This document shows positions 1-11,284 of a stretch of 64,000 nt of DNA, piece after piece. The number at the start of each line of letters is the position of its first letter. Within the stretch, counting starts at the first letter, position 1. A program made the position numbers and the translations under genes. Below the pieces are notes generated by a model. The model saw nothing but the letters and a program-made list of their open reading frames with translations, searched no databases and was not told where the DNA came from. This DNA comes from Sorex araneus (lineage: Eukaryota > Chordata > Mammalia > Eulipotyphla > Soricidae). The stretch spans positions 46,594,094 to 46,658,093 of the forward strand of contig NC_073307.1 in NCBI RefSeq assembly GCF_027595985.1. Reading direction: 5' to 3'.

Positions 1-228
1 TGGAGGTCAGGTCAAAGGCACTGTTGGGTTTGCTCGTAATTTTAGGACCAGACAGGCCTTTCTGAGGGAGCGCCAGATGCTCAGACACCCAAGCTGGGTG
101 GTCGAGCAGAGGAAGAACACAGCTGCTTCCGGTTTATTGTCAGGACTCCAAGTACCTTCACATTGTTTGCCACAGAAGGTCTGTGTCTGAAAGTAAGTAG
201 GCCTTCCCTAGTGGTCAGTTCTCCTGTC
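1..228. other. No recognisable feature
   Basis: Mixed-composition sequence. I recognise no repeat family, exon or RNA gene in it. Confidence 0.5.
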
Positions 229-261
229 ACCCCCCCCCCACACACACACACACACACACAC
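229..261. repeat. C-run plus (CA)n microsatellite
   Basis: About ten C residues run straight into eleven CA units. Reading frames across it are low-complexity and not coding evidence. Confidence 0.95.
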
Positions 262-1877
262 TCCCAGTCCCAGGAACTGTCCCAGAGCATCAAAAATCCG
301 GAGGAAAAACCTCTCCTAGCGCCCAAGGGGCCCACCTTGGTTCTGCTCTGCAAATAAGGAAGGTGCTAGCACGGGGTGACGTGCTCGTTAGCTCATCATG
401 GTCCCTAGCTCGTTTGCCAGGGACGTCCTGGCTTCGACACTGACTGGCATCCTGAGAACCCCCAGTTCCCGGCCAACTGACAGGCTTCATCTTTTGAAGT
501 GGGCTCCCAGGCGACTTGACGGCAATGCCTCCAAGCAATAACTCTGTATAGCCTCCACTAGACACACCTCTCACCGTCTCTCACCCCCCTCAAATCACAC
601 TGCCCGGGGAAGGTAGGAAGCAGGAAACTGCCTGTTTTTCTCCAGTTAACAGTCACTGACGAAAATAGGGTTGATTGTCTGAGGCCAAGTTCATGACCAC
701 CCATGCGCTGCAGAGGAACTCGGTGTCTGAGCGCGCTTCCTGCCGGAGGGCATCTTGGGAAGAAAGGAAGGAAGCGCTTAGTCACACCCTGAGAGTGGCG
801 GCCAAGAGCAGCCTTCATCCCACCAGCTCCAAGTCTTTTACTTTAGGAAAAGTAAATGCTTCCCAGACTTCAGTCCTTTCTTACAAAGCCAGAAAGACAA
901 ACAACAAGACTTGGGAGGGGGAAGAGGCGGTCAGAAAGTGCAACCATCTCCCCATCTCTGGCAGCTGCCCCAGCCCAACAGGTCCCTAAGCAATCACTGG
1001 CCACCAGGGCCAAGCCACAGCCCAGGGCTCGCCCCCAGAAGACTCACCTGAGCCCAGGGACAGACTCGGCTCCCCAGGGATGCAGAAGCAGCCACCCATG
1101 TATGCACCATCCTCCCAGGAGAGGCCCCTGGGAACACCAGGCTGAGAGAGCACGGGGAGGAGACAGCTTCCCCAGGGTGTCCCTCCTCCCGCCTCCTCCC
1201 TGTCACACGAAGGACCAAGGCCGACTCAATGCACAATGCAGCCTTTGATATCCTGCTGCAGCAGGAGCCCAGGGAGGGTGGGAGGGGCAGCCCAGCACGC
1301 AGGCCCCACGGTCCTGCACTGCCGGGCCCTGTGCGCGGGAGCAAGGCTCCTCCCTGCCCCTGCAGATTGCTTCATGCCTATCAGGCCGCGGCACATTCCT
1401 CACATTCTAGGAATAAGATACACAGTTCGGTTCTTGTGGGGGTGGCCGGGGCGAGGAAAAAGGCAGAGAATCAAGGCAGCTGTTCCCGCCCCTCCCTCAG
1501 TGACCTGCCTCGAACCCGCTCCCCTGCCCTGGAGAGAGCATGTCCACCCTTTCCCAAAAACAATTTCTTTGGCCTCTGGGTGGAGTCAGAGCTGTGGTGG
1601 GTCACCTCATGCCAAGTCCCTGGGAGACAATAAAGCAGGTCCTTGGGGCTGAAGTGCAGCCCCCCCACTGGTGGTTTCCCGGGTCAGGAAGTCAGTCATC
1701 ACCTTTCGGTTTGCCAGATTCTTACAGGTGAGAGGATGCAGAGCCTAAAATATCAAGGTGACAAGTGTGCCTGGGACAAGTCGGGCCAGACCAACACTTT
1801 TCCATTTCCAAAGCGGTGGATTTCTGAGTTTCAGAAGCCCCCAACCCATTCTCCACCCCCCTTGGGTTCTCCCAAAG
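262..1877. other. Unrecognised sequence
   Basis: Moderately GC-rich DNA between a CA tract and a young SINE. I see no shrew SINE, L1 or LTR in it. Several frames of 60-138 codons are open on both strands, but they overlap one another and show no domain or clear splice-site context, so I do not call a gene. Confidence 0.5.
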
Positions 1878-1887
1878 GAGATAGAGA

Positions 1888-2066
1888 GGGGCTGGAGCAA
1901 TAGCACAGCGGGTAGGGAGTTTGCCTTGCATGCAGCCGACCCGGGTTCGATTCCCAGCATCCCATGTGGTCCCCTGAGCATCGCCAGGAGTAATTCCTGA
2001 GTGCATGAGCCAGGAGTAACCCCTGTGCATCTCCGGATGTGACCCAAAAAGCAAAAAAAAAAAAAA
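1888..2066 (+). mobile_element. SINE-A (shrew tRNA-derived SINE), young copy
   Basis: Full-length element: tRNA-like head with A-box and B-box sequence, a body ending in GTGACCCAAAAAGC, and a poly(A) tail. It is flanked by the direct repeat GAGATAGAGA at 1878-1887 and 2075-2084, which marks L1-driven insertion. Confidence 0.95.
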
Positions 2067-2084
2067 GAGAGAGAGAGATAGAGA

Positions 2085-3689
2085 AAATATGGCAGAGGGT
2101 CAACAAGGTTGGATAGCAGCTTGGCCAGTCTCATAAACAAGCTCCATACTCACTGATTGCTAGTTATTTTCCTCAGTGCCTGGAGCAAAGGGCGTTGAGG
2201 AGCTGTCCTATGAGGCAGGAGGTGTGGGCTGAGGGGCAGTTGCCTGGAAGCTGGACTTGGCATGGTTACAAGTGGCCATTGCAGGCAGGAGCTCAGCCCC
2301 AGGACATAGGCCTGGGCCGGGCCTCTGACACTGTGACCAGACAGAGGGTCACTCTAAGGATTGGAATGGCGGCTGAAGGTTGGGTAGTGGGGTGGGGTGG
2401 GGTGCCCCTAATTTCCACATCAAGGGTCAGTTTTCCAGCTCACACACTGAAGGTCATCCTGAGGAATGACCAGTGTCTCGGCAGTTTCCATCCAAAGTAC
2501 ACGCTAGAATGCCTGAGCTGCAGTGTTCTTGTTTTAATCACTCCAGAAGGCTCACACGCCCCAATCAGGGCAAAGCCTACCCAGCTATAGAAATAGAAGC
2601 TGAGGTGGGTGCAAAAAACGGCATATCCAGTTCAGTAAACACAGGCAGTGTGTTCAGACCACTGATATGAAGGTCTCAGCCGTGGGTCAGTTAAGTGGAC
2701 ATAGTAACTACCATTCGTCCCTCTATTCATTGTTCTGACTCATTGAACACCTGTCATAATCATTGTCATGGCCACTGGGACAAATGCCACAAAATTAGTG
2801 GCTAGAGACCACAGAAATGTTCTGGAGATCATCTGTCCAAGACCTTGTTCCTTCAGCTCCAGTAAAAGTATTCACAAGGTCTCTGAGCTCTGGGGACATG
2901 CTCCCTCATTAGACTTCAGAGAACACTCCTTTCCACCACTTTCTGCTGCTGGTGGTTACTGGCATTCCTTAGCTTGGGACCACTCCTCTCCCATCCCAGG
3001 GGACAGGGTCTGGACCAGGACTCTGCACATACCGGCTTGGTCCCAGAGGATGGATTCATAGTTCTGAGGCCTGACTTCGCTACCACTGCTCATTCACTTG
3101 TCTGGCATTGTGGGCCAGACGTTCCCAGGTCCACCTTCTCTTGGATTATCGCGCCAGCTTTGTGAGTGAACCAGCTACAGAAGAAGTTGCAGTCTGTCCG
3201 AGGTGGAATGTTAGTTGCAGGAATTGAGGCAGATCTCATCAATTCTACTGCCCCGAACTTCAGTGGTCTGATATTGAGACTCTTTCCCAGACTAAAGTGA
3301 AAAGGGATTAGGACCTCCCCCGCCCCCCACTAATTTCTAGGCCTGAAACCCTCTTAGCTGGCTGACCACCTCTGGAAGCTACAGGAGAGGAGGGCTGGGT
3401 GGAGCTGAGTGTGCTGGGTTGCTCTGATCCCAAGGCCGCTGTGTAAGGTGCTTTCACAGGCGTCCCAAGCATAGCATGTCAAGATAAAGTCAGATATGTT
3501 CTACCTCAAGATAAGGGTCAGAGTTTCTTTAGAAAGCCAATGCACCTGGCCTTAGGGAGCTCGTGAGAATCTGACAGTGAGGAGAAACCATGGTCCAGCT
3601 TGCACCTGGCACAGATGTTCCGGCTTCTCATTGCTCCCTGATTTCACTGCACATTTTCCTTACGCAGGTGCAGGACAAAGGTCAGAAAC
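2085..3689. other. Unrecognised sequence
   Basis: I see no clear repeat or exon. Short open frames (at most about 130 codons) have no recognisable domain. Confidence 0.45.
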
Positions 3690-3775
3690 TGTGAATAATA
3701 GAGCAGGGAATGTTCATCAGCAGAGCTCATGCCTTACAGGTATAGGGCCTGAGTTTGATGTCCAACACTAAACAA
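3690..3775 (+). repeat. Degenerate SINE-A fragment
   Basis: The pattern of a head (AATAGAGCAGGGAATG), then CTCATGCCTTACAG, then a GAGTTTGATGTCCAACAC B-box remnant ending in an A-rich tail matches the SINE-A layout. It is heavily diverged. Confidence 0.55.
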
Positions 3776-3984
3776 ACAAGAAAAGAGAAATTATAAGTGG
3801 TCAATAGCAGCTCCAGGCCATCTGTTATCAATGGCATCAGAGAGCTGGCAAGACACCCATTTTGGCAAGGCTAAAACTAAGAGTCCATTCTAGACAAAGG
3901 CATTTCTCCTCTTGAGATGGAGGAATCCAGTACTATTCCATGTATGGATATCCAGAGTGTTACCCAGAACAAAGAACTTCCTAG

Positions 3985-4165
3985 ACAGATATAGTAGCAG
4001 GTGCAAAGGCCCTGAGGCTGCAACCTGTATGGTTGGAGTCTATTGTGGGAAAGACAAAATAAAGATATCTAAGGAAGCAGAAGAAGACCAGGCAGCACAG
4101 AGCCATGAAGGCCATCACAGGTCTTTGGGCTTTATATGGAGTAAGCTAGAAGCCTCTAATGATTG
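3985..4165 (+). repeat. L2-like 3' fragment
   Basis: Contains, in L2 order, an AGGTGCAAAGGCCCTGAGG segment and then GAAGGCCATCACAGG followed by TTTGGGCTTTATATGGAG. This is the characteristic tail of ancient LINE2 elements in mammals. Confidence 0.65.
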
Positions 4166-4285
4166 GTCTCGAAGCAGGCAGACGGGTACATAGAAGGTTG
4201 GGGAGTAGGGGTGGGAGCATGGCAATGAATTCCTCAGAAGTAATAAAACTCACATCCCTGAGTCTGTTAAAAAATCACCTTCACC

Positions 4286-4478
4286 TACCATAGAGGCAGG
4301 CTGGGGTTGTGGGTTCTGGAGGGTGATGGGAAGGAAACTGGGGACACCAGTGCTGGGAAATGTACACTGGTGGAGGGATGGGTGTTGGAACACAGTATGA
4401 CTGAAACAATCAGAAACAGCTTTGTAAGGGTCTATCTCACAGTGATTCAATTACAAAAGAAAATGTAAAAAAAAAAAG
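4286..4478 (+). mobile_element. L1 3' end (shrew-type tail)
   Basis: Carries the shrew L1 3' UTR signature: GAGGCAGGCTGGG, a G-rich run, GTACACTGGTGGAGGGATGG, then TTTGTAAGG and GTGATTCAA followed by an A-rich tail. It is strongly 5' truncated. Confidence 0.8.
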
Positions 4479-4499
4479 TGGATTTCCAAAGTGGACAAA

Positions 4500-4629
4500 A
4501 AATACATACATATATATAGACATACATATATGTGTGTATATATATGTATATATACATATATTTATGTGTGTATATACATGTATGTGTGTATATATATATA
4601 TGATATATATATACATATATATATATACT
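4500..4629. repeat. (TA)n/(TATG)n AT-rich satellite
   Basis: Irregular TATA, TATG and TACA repeats of about 130 bp immediately 3' of an L1 tail, so probably grown from that tail. Confidence 0.9.
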
Positions 4630-5190
4630 TCACCTTGTAAGCACAGGAACTAAGGCCTGATCGGACCTTTACCTGGCACCGGCAGAGCCAGAGAGGCTAG
4701 ACCCAACTCTGAGAGAAGGCCCAGCAGGAACAAAGGCCAGGAAAGGACTGTCAAAGAAGATGATCAGCTACTCCCAACTCTACCCTTCGCAACCACTCTA
4801 GCAACACTCTTAGCCAGGCAGAAAGACACACATGGGCAACTTGGGAGAAACCCTACAAAATCCCACTTATACAAAGGAAGCACGAGCATATGGGGCCAGA
4901 GCCCACGTGCTACCTGTGTTGCTGCCAAACACACGTGATGCCCGAGCACATGTGTCACCTGCATCTCCCCTCTTGAGATGTGGAGTTTCATACTCTAATG
5001 CTGGGGTGTATACTGGGGCCCTCTCCCCTCTGGAGAGGCCCACATTCTCTCTCTTGAGTACATCTCTCTCTTTCTCTCTCTTTGTCTCTCTCTGTCTCTC
5101 TCTCTGTCTCTCTCTCTCTCTCTCACACACACACCCCTCTTCCTCAAAACTTCCAAATAAAATCTATTCTACTTCACTACTCATCTCCTT
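4630..5190 (+). mobile_element. Solo LTR of an endogenous retrovirus (copy 1)
   Basis: The 3' half matches a second copy at 22.38-22.66 kb: CTCCCCTCTTGAGATGTG, a TGGAGAGGCCC-type segment, a CT-rich stretch and an AATAAA poly(A) signal at 5156-5161, which is an R-region layout. Here the CT stretch has expanded to about 70 bp. The 5' boundary is a guess. I see no gag, pol or env sequence beside it. Confidence 0.6.
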
Positions 5191-5370
5191 CTGAAATTCT
5201 TTTTATTTCCATTCCTCTTCAAATGTGTGATACTCCACCACACCCACCACTAAGACTCCCTGTGCCCTCTCTACCACTCCATTCACTTCCTTTTATGACA
5301 ATCTCAATTCTACAGTTAGATTCTATCCAAGGATTTTCTGTGGTTGGACTTTGTTTTTTTGCTTTGACTG

Positions 5371-5505
5371 TTTTTTAAATTTTTTAATTTTTTTTTAACT
5401 TTCATAAAGTTGTTCTCAATAATTGATTACATTCAATATTTCAACACCAGTTCCACCACCATTACACCTTCCCACCACCAATAGTATTCTGTACTGCTTG
5501 TTATG
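5371..5505 (-). mobile_element. L1 3' end, antisense
   Basis: A poly(T)-rich start is followed by the reverse complement of the L1 tail: ATTCAATATTTCAACACCAG, then CCACCACCATTACACC and CCCACCACCAATAG. Confidence 0.75.
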
Positions 5506-5520
5506 AATAGTATGAGATGT

Positions 5521-5567
5521 CTGTAAGGGTCTATTTCACAGTGATTCAACAACAAAGAAATTTTTTA
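5521..5567 (+). mobile_element. 47 bp L1 tail insertion
   Basis: Only the last bases of an L1 3' end are present (CTGTAAGGGTC, then CAGTGATTCAA). It is bracketed by AATAGTATG(A/T)GATGT at 5506-5520 and 5568-5582, so this is an extremely 5'-truncated retrotransposition. Confidence 0.7.
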
Positions 5568-5633
5568 AATAGTATGTGATGTCACACGGCCATGAGCTCC
5601 TGGAAGTCCAAACTTTTACATAATTGGGGTCCG

Positions 5634-6071
5634 GAGACATCTCTGCAGTGAGCTACTGGGTTCCTAGACTCATTTGTGAGTCTCTGGATTATGGCCATGA
5701 ATGCGCTTAAATGGCACCCAGAGGCAGTTTGTGGGTGTGACAGCCAGGACCCCCGAAGGGTGGGGAGGTGGGAAGGGGCAGCCCATTTCCTGCTCCTGGA
5801 GGCCTGGAGTTTTCAGTAACTGGTCCCACACACCTGGATTTTTCAGCGGATTCATTCTCTTGTGTGGGGGACTCGGGACGAGCCTGTGAGGATTGGCCAT
5901 TACGGTGGTGGCAATTGGGTTCTGGAGGTTTGCTGCTGCTGGGGTTCATTTGGAGCAGGCGGGGAGACACGGCTGCTCCCGTCTGAGGCGCCTCAGTGAG
6001 ATCAGCCTGGCGCAAGCTCAGAGACATCTCTGCAGAGAGCTGCTCTGTTCCGAGATTCATTTGTGAGTCTC
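5634..6071 (-). repeat. Longer interspersed repeat family (LIR), copy 1, antisense
   Basis: The stretch GGCAGTTTGTGGGTGTGAC and the CACACACCTGG segment downstream match, in order, the copy at 36.7-37.0 kb and, on the other strand, the copy at 25.6-25.9 kb. It lies between two direct repeats of 51 bp (5634-5684 and 6021-6071, about 88% identical) starting GAGACATCTCTGCAG. The family is unnamed to me. Confidence 0.55.
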
Positions 6072-6639
6072 CTTCTGAAATTCTTTTCTGTGAGGAAAGG
6101 CGAGAACCTGAAAGGCCTGGGTGAAGTTTAGGACTGACTTTTCTCTCCTGTAAGGAGCCGAATAGAGTGAAGCAGGAGATTCCCTGCTTAGGGATGCCGC
6201 CTCTCTCGTCACCCCTGCACATAAGTCACGCAGGGACCCGCACGCTGATGCCAAGGGGTTAAAGTGTTGTCAAGGTTGCTCCTGGGAAAATAAACTTCAC
6301 TGGGATTCTGGCTATGCAGCAATCAGAACGCTGGGGATAGAGACGAGGGTGTCTAAACCAGGTGGTGAGAAGAGCTTAGTTGAGACATAGATCTGAGTGA
6401 AGAATATTTTGGTCAAAGTTCTCCAGAGACACAGAACCCAAAGGACCTAGGTATAACCAGATGGAGATGGAGACCCCCGTAATCCCAGCCACATTGGCAG
6501 CAGGAGCAAGCTTGGGGACTGTCCCTGGACTGAGATAAGCAATGGGGCTGATGCTGCGGGGAGCCACTGGCAGAAACTTGACTTGAAATAATATGTTTGT
6601 AATTTTCCTGGGGTTTTTGCTCTGATTCGGGTTTTGGTT
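6072..6639. other. Unrecognised sequence
   Basis: No repeat or exon recognised. One minus-strand open frame of 171 codons covers 5707-6222, mostly over the LIR copy. It shows no domain. Confidence 0.45.
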
Positions 6640-6765
6640 TTGGTTTCTGGGCCACACCCAGCTGTGCTCAGGGCTTGCTCCTAACTCTTGTGTCTGTCTA
6701 TGCTTAGGGGTGGTGCAGGGGATCAAATTAGGGTCATCTGGGTATAAGGCAAGTCCTTATCGGCT
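6640..6765 (-). repeat. SINE-A, antisense, old
   Basis: The reverse-complemented body is recognisable (GGGCCACACCCAGCTGTGCTC, AGGGCTTGCTCC, GGATCAAATTAGGGTCA), but the head is degraded and replaced by a CT tract. Confidence 0.75.
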
Positions 6766-6804
6766 TCTCTCTCTCTGTCCCTCTCTGTCCCTCTCTGTCC
6801 CTCC

Positions 6805-6882
<78 letters not shown>

Positions 6883-6909
6883 TCTCTCCTCTCTATCTGT
6901 CTCTTTCTG

Positions 6910-6940
<31 letters not shown>

Positions 6941-6943
6941 GTT
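6766..6943. repeat. (CT)n / (CTGT)n microsatellite
   Basis: About 180 bp of pyrimidine-only repeat: CTCTCTGTCC units, a pure CT core at about 6805-6878, then TCTGTC units. Frames across it are serine/leucine or arginine/glutamate runs. Confidence 0.97.
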
Positions 6944-7160
6944 CAGCTTCAGACATTTCAGTCTCTTAACCTGCAGTTTGCTGGTTATTTACCAAACATT
7001 TATGGGCCTGTCACAACATGAAAGCTGTGTGTTGCTTTGCATTGTTTTGAAAGTTGTATTTGAAGGGTCCAGGAAAACTCATCACCGATGGGGCTCGGCT
7101 CTCATCACTCATGGGAAGGTCACATGTCTGTCCCCCACAGAAGCAAGACACAGAAGTCCA
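6944..7160. other. Unrecognised sequence
   Basis: No repeat recognised. The similarity to the 45.8 kb region begins only at 7161. Confidence 0.4.
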
Positions 7161-7630
7161 AGACTGAGGGAACAGCTGCTGCACTCCAGGCCCCTCCCCG
7201 CCTCTCTGCAGGACCCAAGCTCCATCAGAGGGTGGGGCCTGTAGTCCCACGGGGTCAACCTGCCAGGCCAGGGGAGGGGGTCCTGCAGGATACCCCCAAC
7301 CCAGCCCTGCCCAGGGTCAGCTCAGCAGGAGGCAGAGCTGGGCAGTCACCACCTGGGGCTCTGCCCTCCCCCTGCTTAGCCAACCAGCACCCCCACCCAC
7401 CCACCCCAGGCCACAGGAGCCTCCCTGGAGGGTCAGCAGGAAAGTGCCCTGAGTGGTCCATCTCTTCCCCCCCCCCCCAGCTCATTTTAAAGGTGAGGAA
7501 ACAAGTCTCCAGGGTGGAGTCACTGAGTCCCTCTCTGAAGGCAACTTCTTGGTGAGAACTGACCAGCCCACAGGCCTGTAAGCACTCACCAAACCTGCTA
7601 ACCTGCTAACACAGGTCAGCTCATGCTTGA

Positions 7631-7691
<61 letters not shown>

Positions 7692-8092
7692 AACTCAGGT
7701 AGACACTCCCCACCACTCCCAGGGAAAGGAATGTCTCCTCCGCTCAGTTTCTCTTTCAGGGAAATTGGGGTCTTGGGGCATCTCCCCAGTGATGCAGGGA
7801 GGAGAGGGGGTGTGACCTGCCACCCACACAGGTCCCTCGGGGTCTTTGCAAGACACTGACCTGGGCACCAGGGCGCTGGCACCGGGAGAAGCAGAGTGGC
7901 TGGGGGGCCACACTAGGCCTTGTGGGTGCGGTGAGGTCAGTGCGCGGTGAGAGGGAGCAGCCGGTGTGGGCGCGGCCGGGGGAGGCCCTGGGACAGCGGG
8001 GCCTGACCACAGAGCCGCCTGCCGAGCTGAGGCAGGTCCTGTCTGCACGATTGAGCCCGCTGGCTCTGAAGGTACAGGCAGGTCCTTCACAG
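7161..8092. repeat. Duplicated block D1, copy 1
   Basis: Matches 45811-46800 base for base over most of its length in direct orientation (roughly 95% by eye), including a shared (GT)n tract at the same relative position. It starts AGACTGAGGGA and ends GGTCCTTCACAG. Copy 2 has about 30 extra bases near 45990-46025. The block is GC-rich and I recognise no domain in any frame. Part of the inferred 38-39 kb tandem duplication. Confidence 0.95.
7634..7688. repeat. (GT)n microsatellite in D1 copy 1
   Basis: About 27 GT units. The same tract is longer in D1 copy 2 (46317-46391), so it predates the duplication or was spread by conversion. Confidence 0.97.
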
Positions 8093-8261
8093 CTGAGCCT
8101 CTGACTGGGCTGGACTGAGGGACGCAGAGACCCTCCCTGGCCTCCTAATCAGAAAGGAAGGGGTCAGGAAGGCCAGCAGGACAGTGAGACTTTCTTCACG
8201 GACTGTATGATCACAAGTATCCCAGCTGGAACTTGGCATTGAGGTTATTGCAAGAAGAGAA

Positions 8262-8620
8262 TTTTTTTTTTTTTACTGAATCACCATGAGATACAGTTAC
8301 AAAACTTTCATGTTTGAGTTTCAGTCATACAATGATCAAACACCCATCCCTCCACCAGTGCACATTCTCCACCACCAATGTGCCCAGTTTTTCCCCCTTT
8401 CCAACTCTCCCCCTGCCTCTATAGCAGACAATTTCCCCCTATTCTCTCTCTACTTTTGGGCATTATGGTTTGCAGTATAGATACTGAGAGGCTATCATGT
8501 TTGGTCCTTTATCTACTTTCAGCACACATCTCCCATCCCGAATGATTCCTCCAACCATCATTGACTTAGTGATCCCCTCTCTGTCTCAGCTGCCTTCTCC
8601 CCCAGCTCATGAGACAGGAA
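8262..8620 (-). mobile_element. L1 3' UTR, antisense
   Basis: Starts with poly(T), then ACTGAATCACCATGAGATAC, TTTGAGTTTCAGTCATACAA, CCATCCCTCCACCAGTGCAC and GGCATTATGGTTTGCAGTAT, the reverse complement of the L1 end seen in sense at 23.9-24.3 kb. An AAGAAGA(G/T)AA repeat before and after is a plausible target duplication. Confidence 0.85.
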
Positions 8621-8639
8621 TAAGAAGATAATTTAGAAG

Positions 8640-9494
8640 AACTGGGGTGACTAGGGTGGAGAGTGTTCAGTCATACCACGGTATGTCCGGGGGGCCCTGG
8701 GATGTTAACCTGGGGGTGCCTAGGTTGTCTTCCACGCTACTACAGTCCACCTGCTTAGAGGGCTGCTCCTGCCCTGATGTCCTGGATGACAAGAGGTTTC
8801 CACTCCAGACACAATGTTGTGGCATCTTGGATGGAAAAATCAGCAACCAAGTCAGGAAGCACCCTTCCTGCAACCAGCTTGTTCCTGTGACTGGGGTCCT
8901 GCAGGGGACCCCTGCTCACTCTGACAACCTCCATGCACCACCTTTATGTGCCAGGTCTGAGAGGAGCCAACTCACAGGGTCAGCTTCAAGGGCAATGGCC
9001 TGGAAACAATGGCTGTCTCCTGTGCCTCCCAGCCACATCCTTGCCACCGTCCGCTGCTCACTGCCCCCAGCAGAATGAAGCCCTGCTGTTGCTGGAAGCT
9101 TATTTACTGCCTGGGGCCTCAGCTACTACTTCTCTGCACCACATCTCTGCCCATGCAGTTATCTGCCTCTGGTAACTGGGTCATCTCCCTGCTGTGGCCC
9201 AGGCCACCCCAAGTTAGAATTTCTCTCCTAACTCCTCCACTAAATAGTGTTTTCAGTGCACATATGTTTTGCATCTCTGCTCATGCAGCCTATACCTTTG
9301 ATTATATAGTTTGTGGATCTCGCTCCTGGTTGACCCTTCCCCACCAGACATTACCAGAGCTTGGGCTTGGGCTCAGCTGCTTCTTTGGGCAAAAGAATCC
9401 CAAGACATGCTCCTAGCCAAACAATAGGGTAACAGAGCTTTGACCACAACTGTGACAGGTTTACATCTTTCAGGGGTCAATTTGAGCTGAGCTC
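8640..9494. other. Unrecognised sequence
   Basis: No firm repeat or exon. The segment around 9170-9260 resembles 10090-10190, with a shared pattern of CCTCC, TGTGG and AGGCCACC. This may be two pieces of one old repeat. The 143-codon frame at 8647-9078 shows no domain. Confidence 0.4.
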
Positions 9495-9625
9495 TTAACC
9501 CCTGGTCACAGGGCCTGAATTCAAATCCCAGCTCAGCCTTTTCACGCTGTATGCACTTGGCCATCATTCCTTCTTTGGAAATAACAGTGGCAAGGACTAT
9601 AGTAACAATAACAGTAGTAGTTACG
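9495..9625 (-). repeat. MIR, antisense
   Basis: CTGAATTCAAATCCCAGCTC, then a CACTTGGCCATCATTCCTTC-like segment and TAGTAACAATAACAGTAGTA, follows the MIR consensus order on the minus strand. Confidence 0.7.
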
Positions 9626-10301
9626 TTATATAAAGCAGAAGAGACAGAATGTAAACATTTTATAGAGGAAATGGAACTTATCTACAGAACATCGTGTGAA
9701 TTAATTCAGTTTTATTATGGGTAACATAGACTAGAGATTGTTAAAAATTAAGAACGTGTGAGAGAAATAGAATTTTTGCTCATAAGAAATAAAAACAATA
9801 GTAGATGAAGATTTGAAAGCTTAACCTCACAAAATGTTTGTGAGGGTTTCAGAGGTGTTTATTGGTGCTTAGTTCTCACTGACATCATCTTGCGTGCATG
9901 TGTGGGTATGACCATGGTTCTGTTGGTCCTTGGCATGGTCTCTGTGCATTGGGATTTTGCAGGACTCCAAGGGAAGAAGGGCATACTTGGGAGCAGAAAA
10001 TGGCTGGCCTCCAGGAGGGAAATAAAAATCGCAGGTATGCAGAGCACCTTTAAGGAAATGCACCAAGTAAAACCAGACCTACCTGCCTCGAGTAATTAGG
10101 CCACCTCCCTTCTGTGGTCTAGGCCACCTCGACTCCATTTCTCCCTGACTGGAGGAGGTCTCCTCGACCTCCTCCACTGACTGGTGTTCTTCAACACCAG
10201 TTATTAAGTAAATAGCTTTGTCCTTAAGAAAGTAGCTTTGCAAACTACTTACTTTAGGAGGAAAGTAAACAATTTCAGGGTTCTATGTTTGGTCTCATGA
10301 G
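9626..10301. other. Unrecognised sequence
   Basis: AT-rich DNA, then a GC-richer part around 10090-10190 that resembles 9170-9260. No gene evidence. Confidence 0.4.
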
Positions 10302-10324
10302 TGTGTGTGTGTGTGTGTGTGTGT
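10302..10324. repeat. (GT)n microsatellite
   Basis: About eleven GT units. Confidence 0.9.
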
Positions 10325-10822
10325 TTCTAGGTATTTTTATCAATGGATTTTAGTAATAAGCTGGGCAAGCCAGCCAGTTACCCTTACTTTTTTTCCCTCT
10401 TCCTTCTGCAATGTCGCCTTCACTTGGGTCTTGTTCCTGTGAAGACTTTGCCCAAGTGTCTGGGGATCTCCACCCGAGGTGTGTATGAAGGGTACTTCCC
10501 TGGGGCACTTTCCCCACTTCACTCCACTTAGCCCGCTTCTATTAATGAGTCCCAGTATCTGCTGAGTCAGGATATAGCCCGTTTACATGGAAATATTTAT
10601 CAACATTTTTGGTCCCTGGATTTTCCTCAGCCTCAATCAAAGAGAAATCTCTATAGGGTCCTTGGAGGGTTTCTTTAAGACCCTTTCCAGGTTGTTCCAA
10701 AGTGCATCCATATTTGGGCAAATAATATCCCAGAGATTTTCTTCGCAGGGATGAGGGGCAGGTCTGGGTGCAGCACTCCAGGGCCTGGGTCCTGCTCTTC
10801 CTTCTCAATCTTCTTTTATCTT
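10325..10822. other. Unrecognised sequence
   Basis: No repeat or exon recognised. Confidence 0.4.
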
Positions 10823-11005
10823 TTAAACTATTTTATTTAATCACTGTGAGACAGACCCTTGCAAAAGTGTTCATGATTGGATTGGAGTCATACGGTATTC
10901 CAACACCCATCCCTCCACCAGTGTACGTTTCCAGTACCTGTGTCCCCAGTTTCCCTCTCATCACCCCCCACCGCTCACCCCCTCCTGCCTCTATAGCAGG
11001 TGCCT

Positions 11006-11077
<72 letters not shown>

Positions 11078-11275
11078 CCCTTTAGGGCATTGTGGTTTGC
11101 AATATTGATACTGAAAGGTTATCAAGAATATCCCTTTACCCATTTTTCTACTTTTAACACTCAGTTTTTGTCCCACATAATCATTCCCATCTATTATTGT
11201 CATACCAATTTCTTCTCTATCTTAACTATACTCAGCCCCACACACACTGGTGGTTAGATCCAACCACTGACCAGA
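10823..11275 (-). mobile_element. L1 3' UTR, antisense part of an inverted L1
   Basis: Contains reverse-complement L1 end sequence: TTTAATCACTGTGAGACAGA, CCATCCCTCCACCAGTGTAC, then GGGCATTGTGGTTTGCAATA. A pure CT tract (about 11011-11074) sits where other copies have a short GA-rich stretch. It abuts a sense-strand L1 piece at 11.29 kb that is normally just upstream in the element. Confidence 0.85.
11011..11074. repeat. (CT)n microsatellite inside L1
   Basis: About 32 CT units. It expanded from the GAGAGA motif of the L1 3' UTR. Confidence 0.95.
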
Positions 11276-11284
11276 CCTCCTAAC

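Noticed and set aside
1888-1965. SINE-A heads as tRNA genes
   Set aside because: A-box and B-box sequences are present, but the cloverleaf is imperfect and every copy continues into the SINE body, so these are retroposons and not tRNA genes.
7161-8092. D1 as a coding exon cluster because it is conserved in two copies
   Set aside because: Similarity covers the whole block, including the GT microsatellite and C-runs, with indels that are not multiples of three. It therefore reflects duplication or conversion and not protein constraint.
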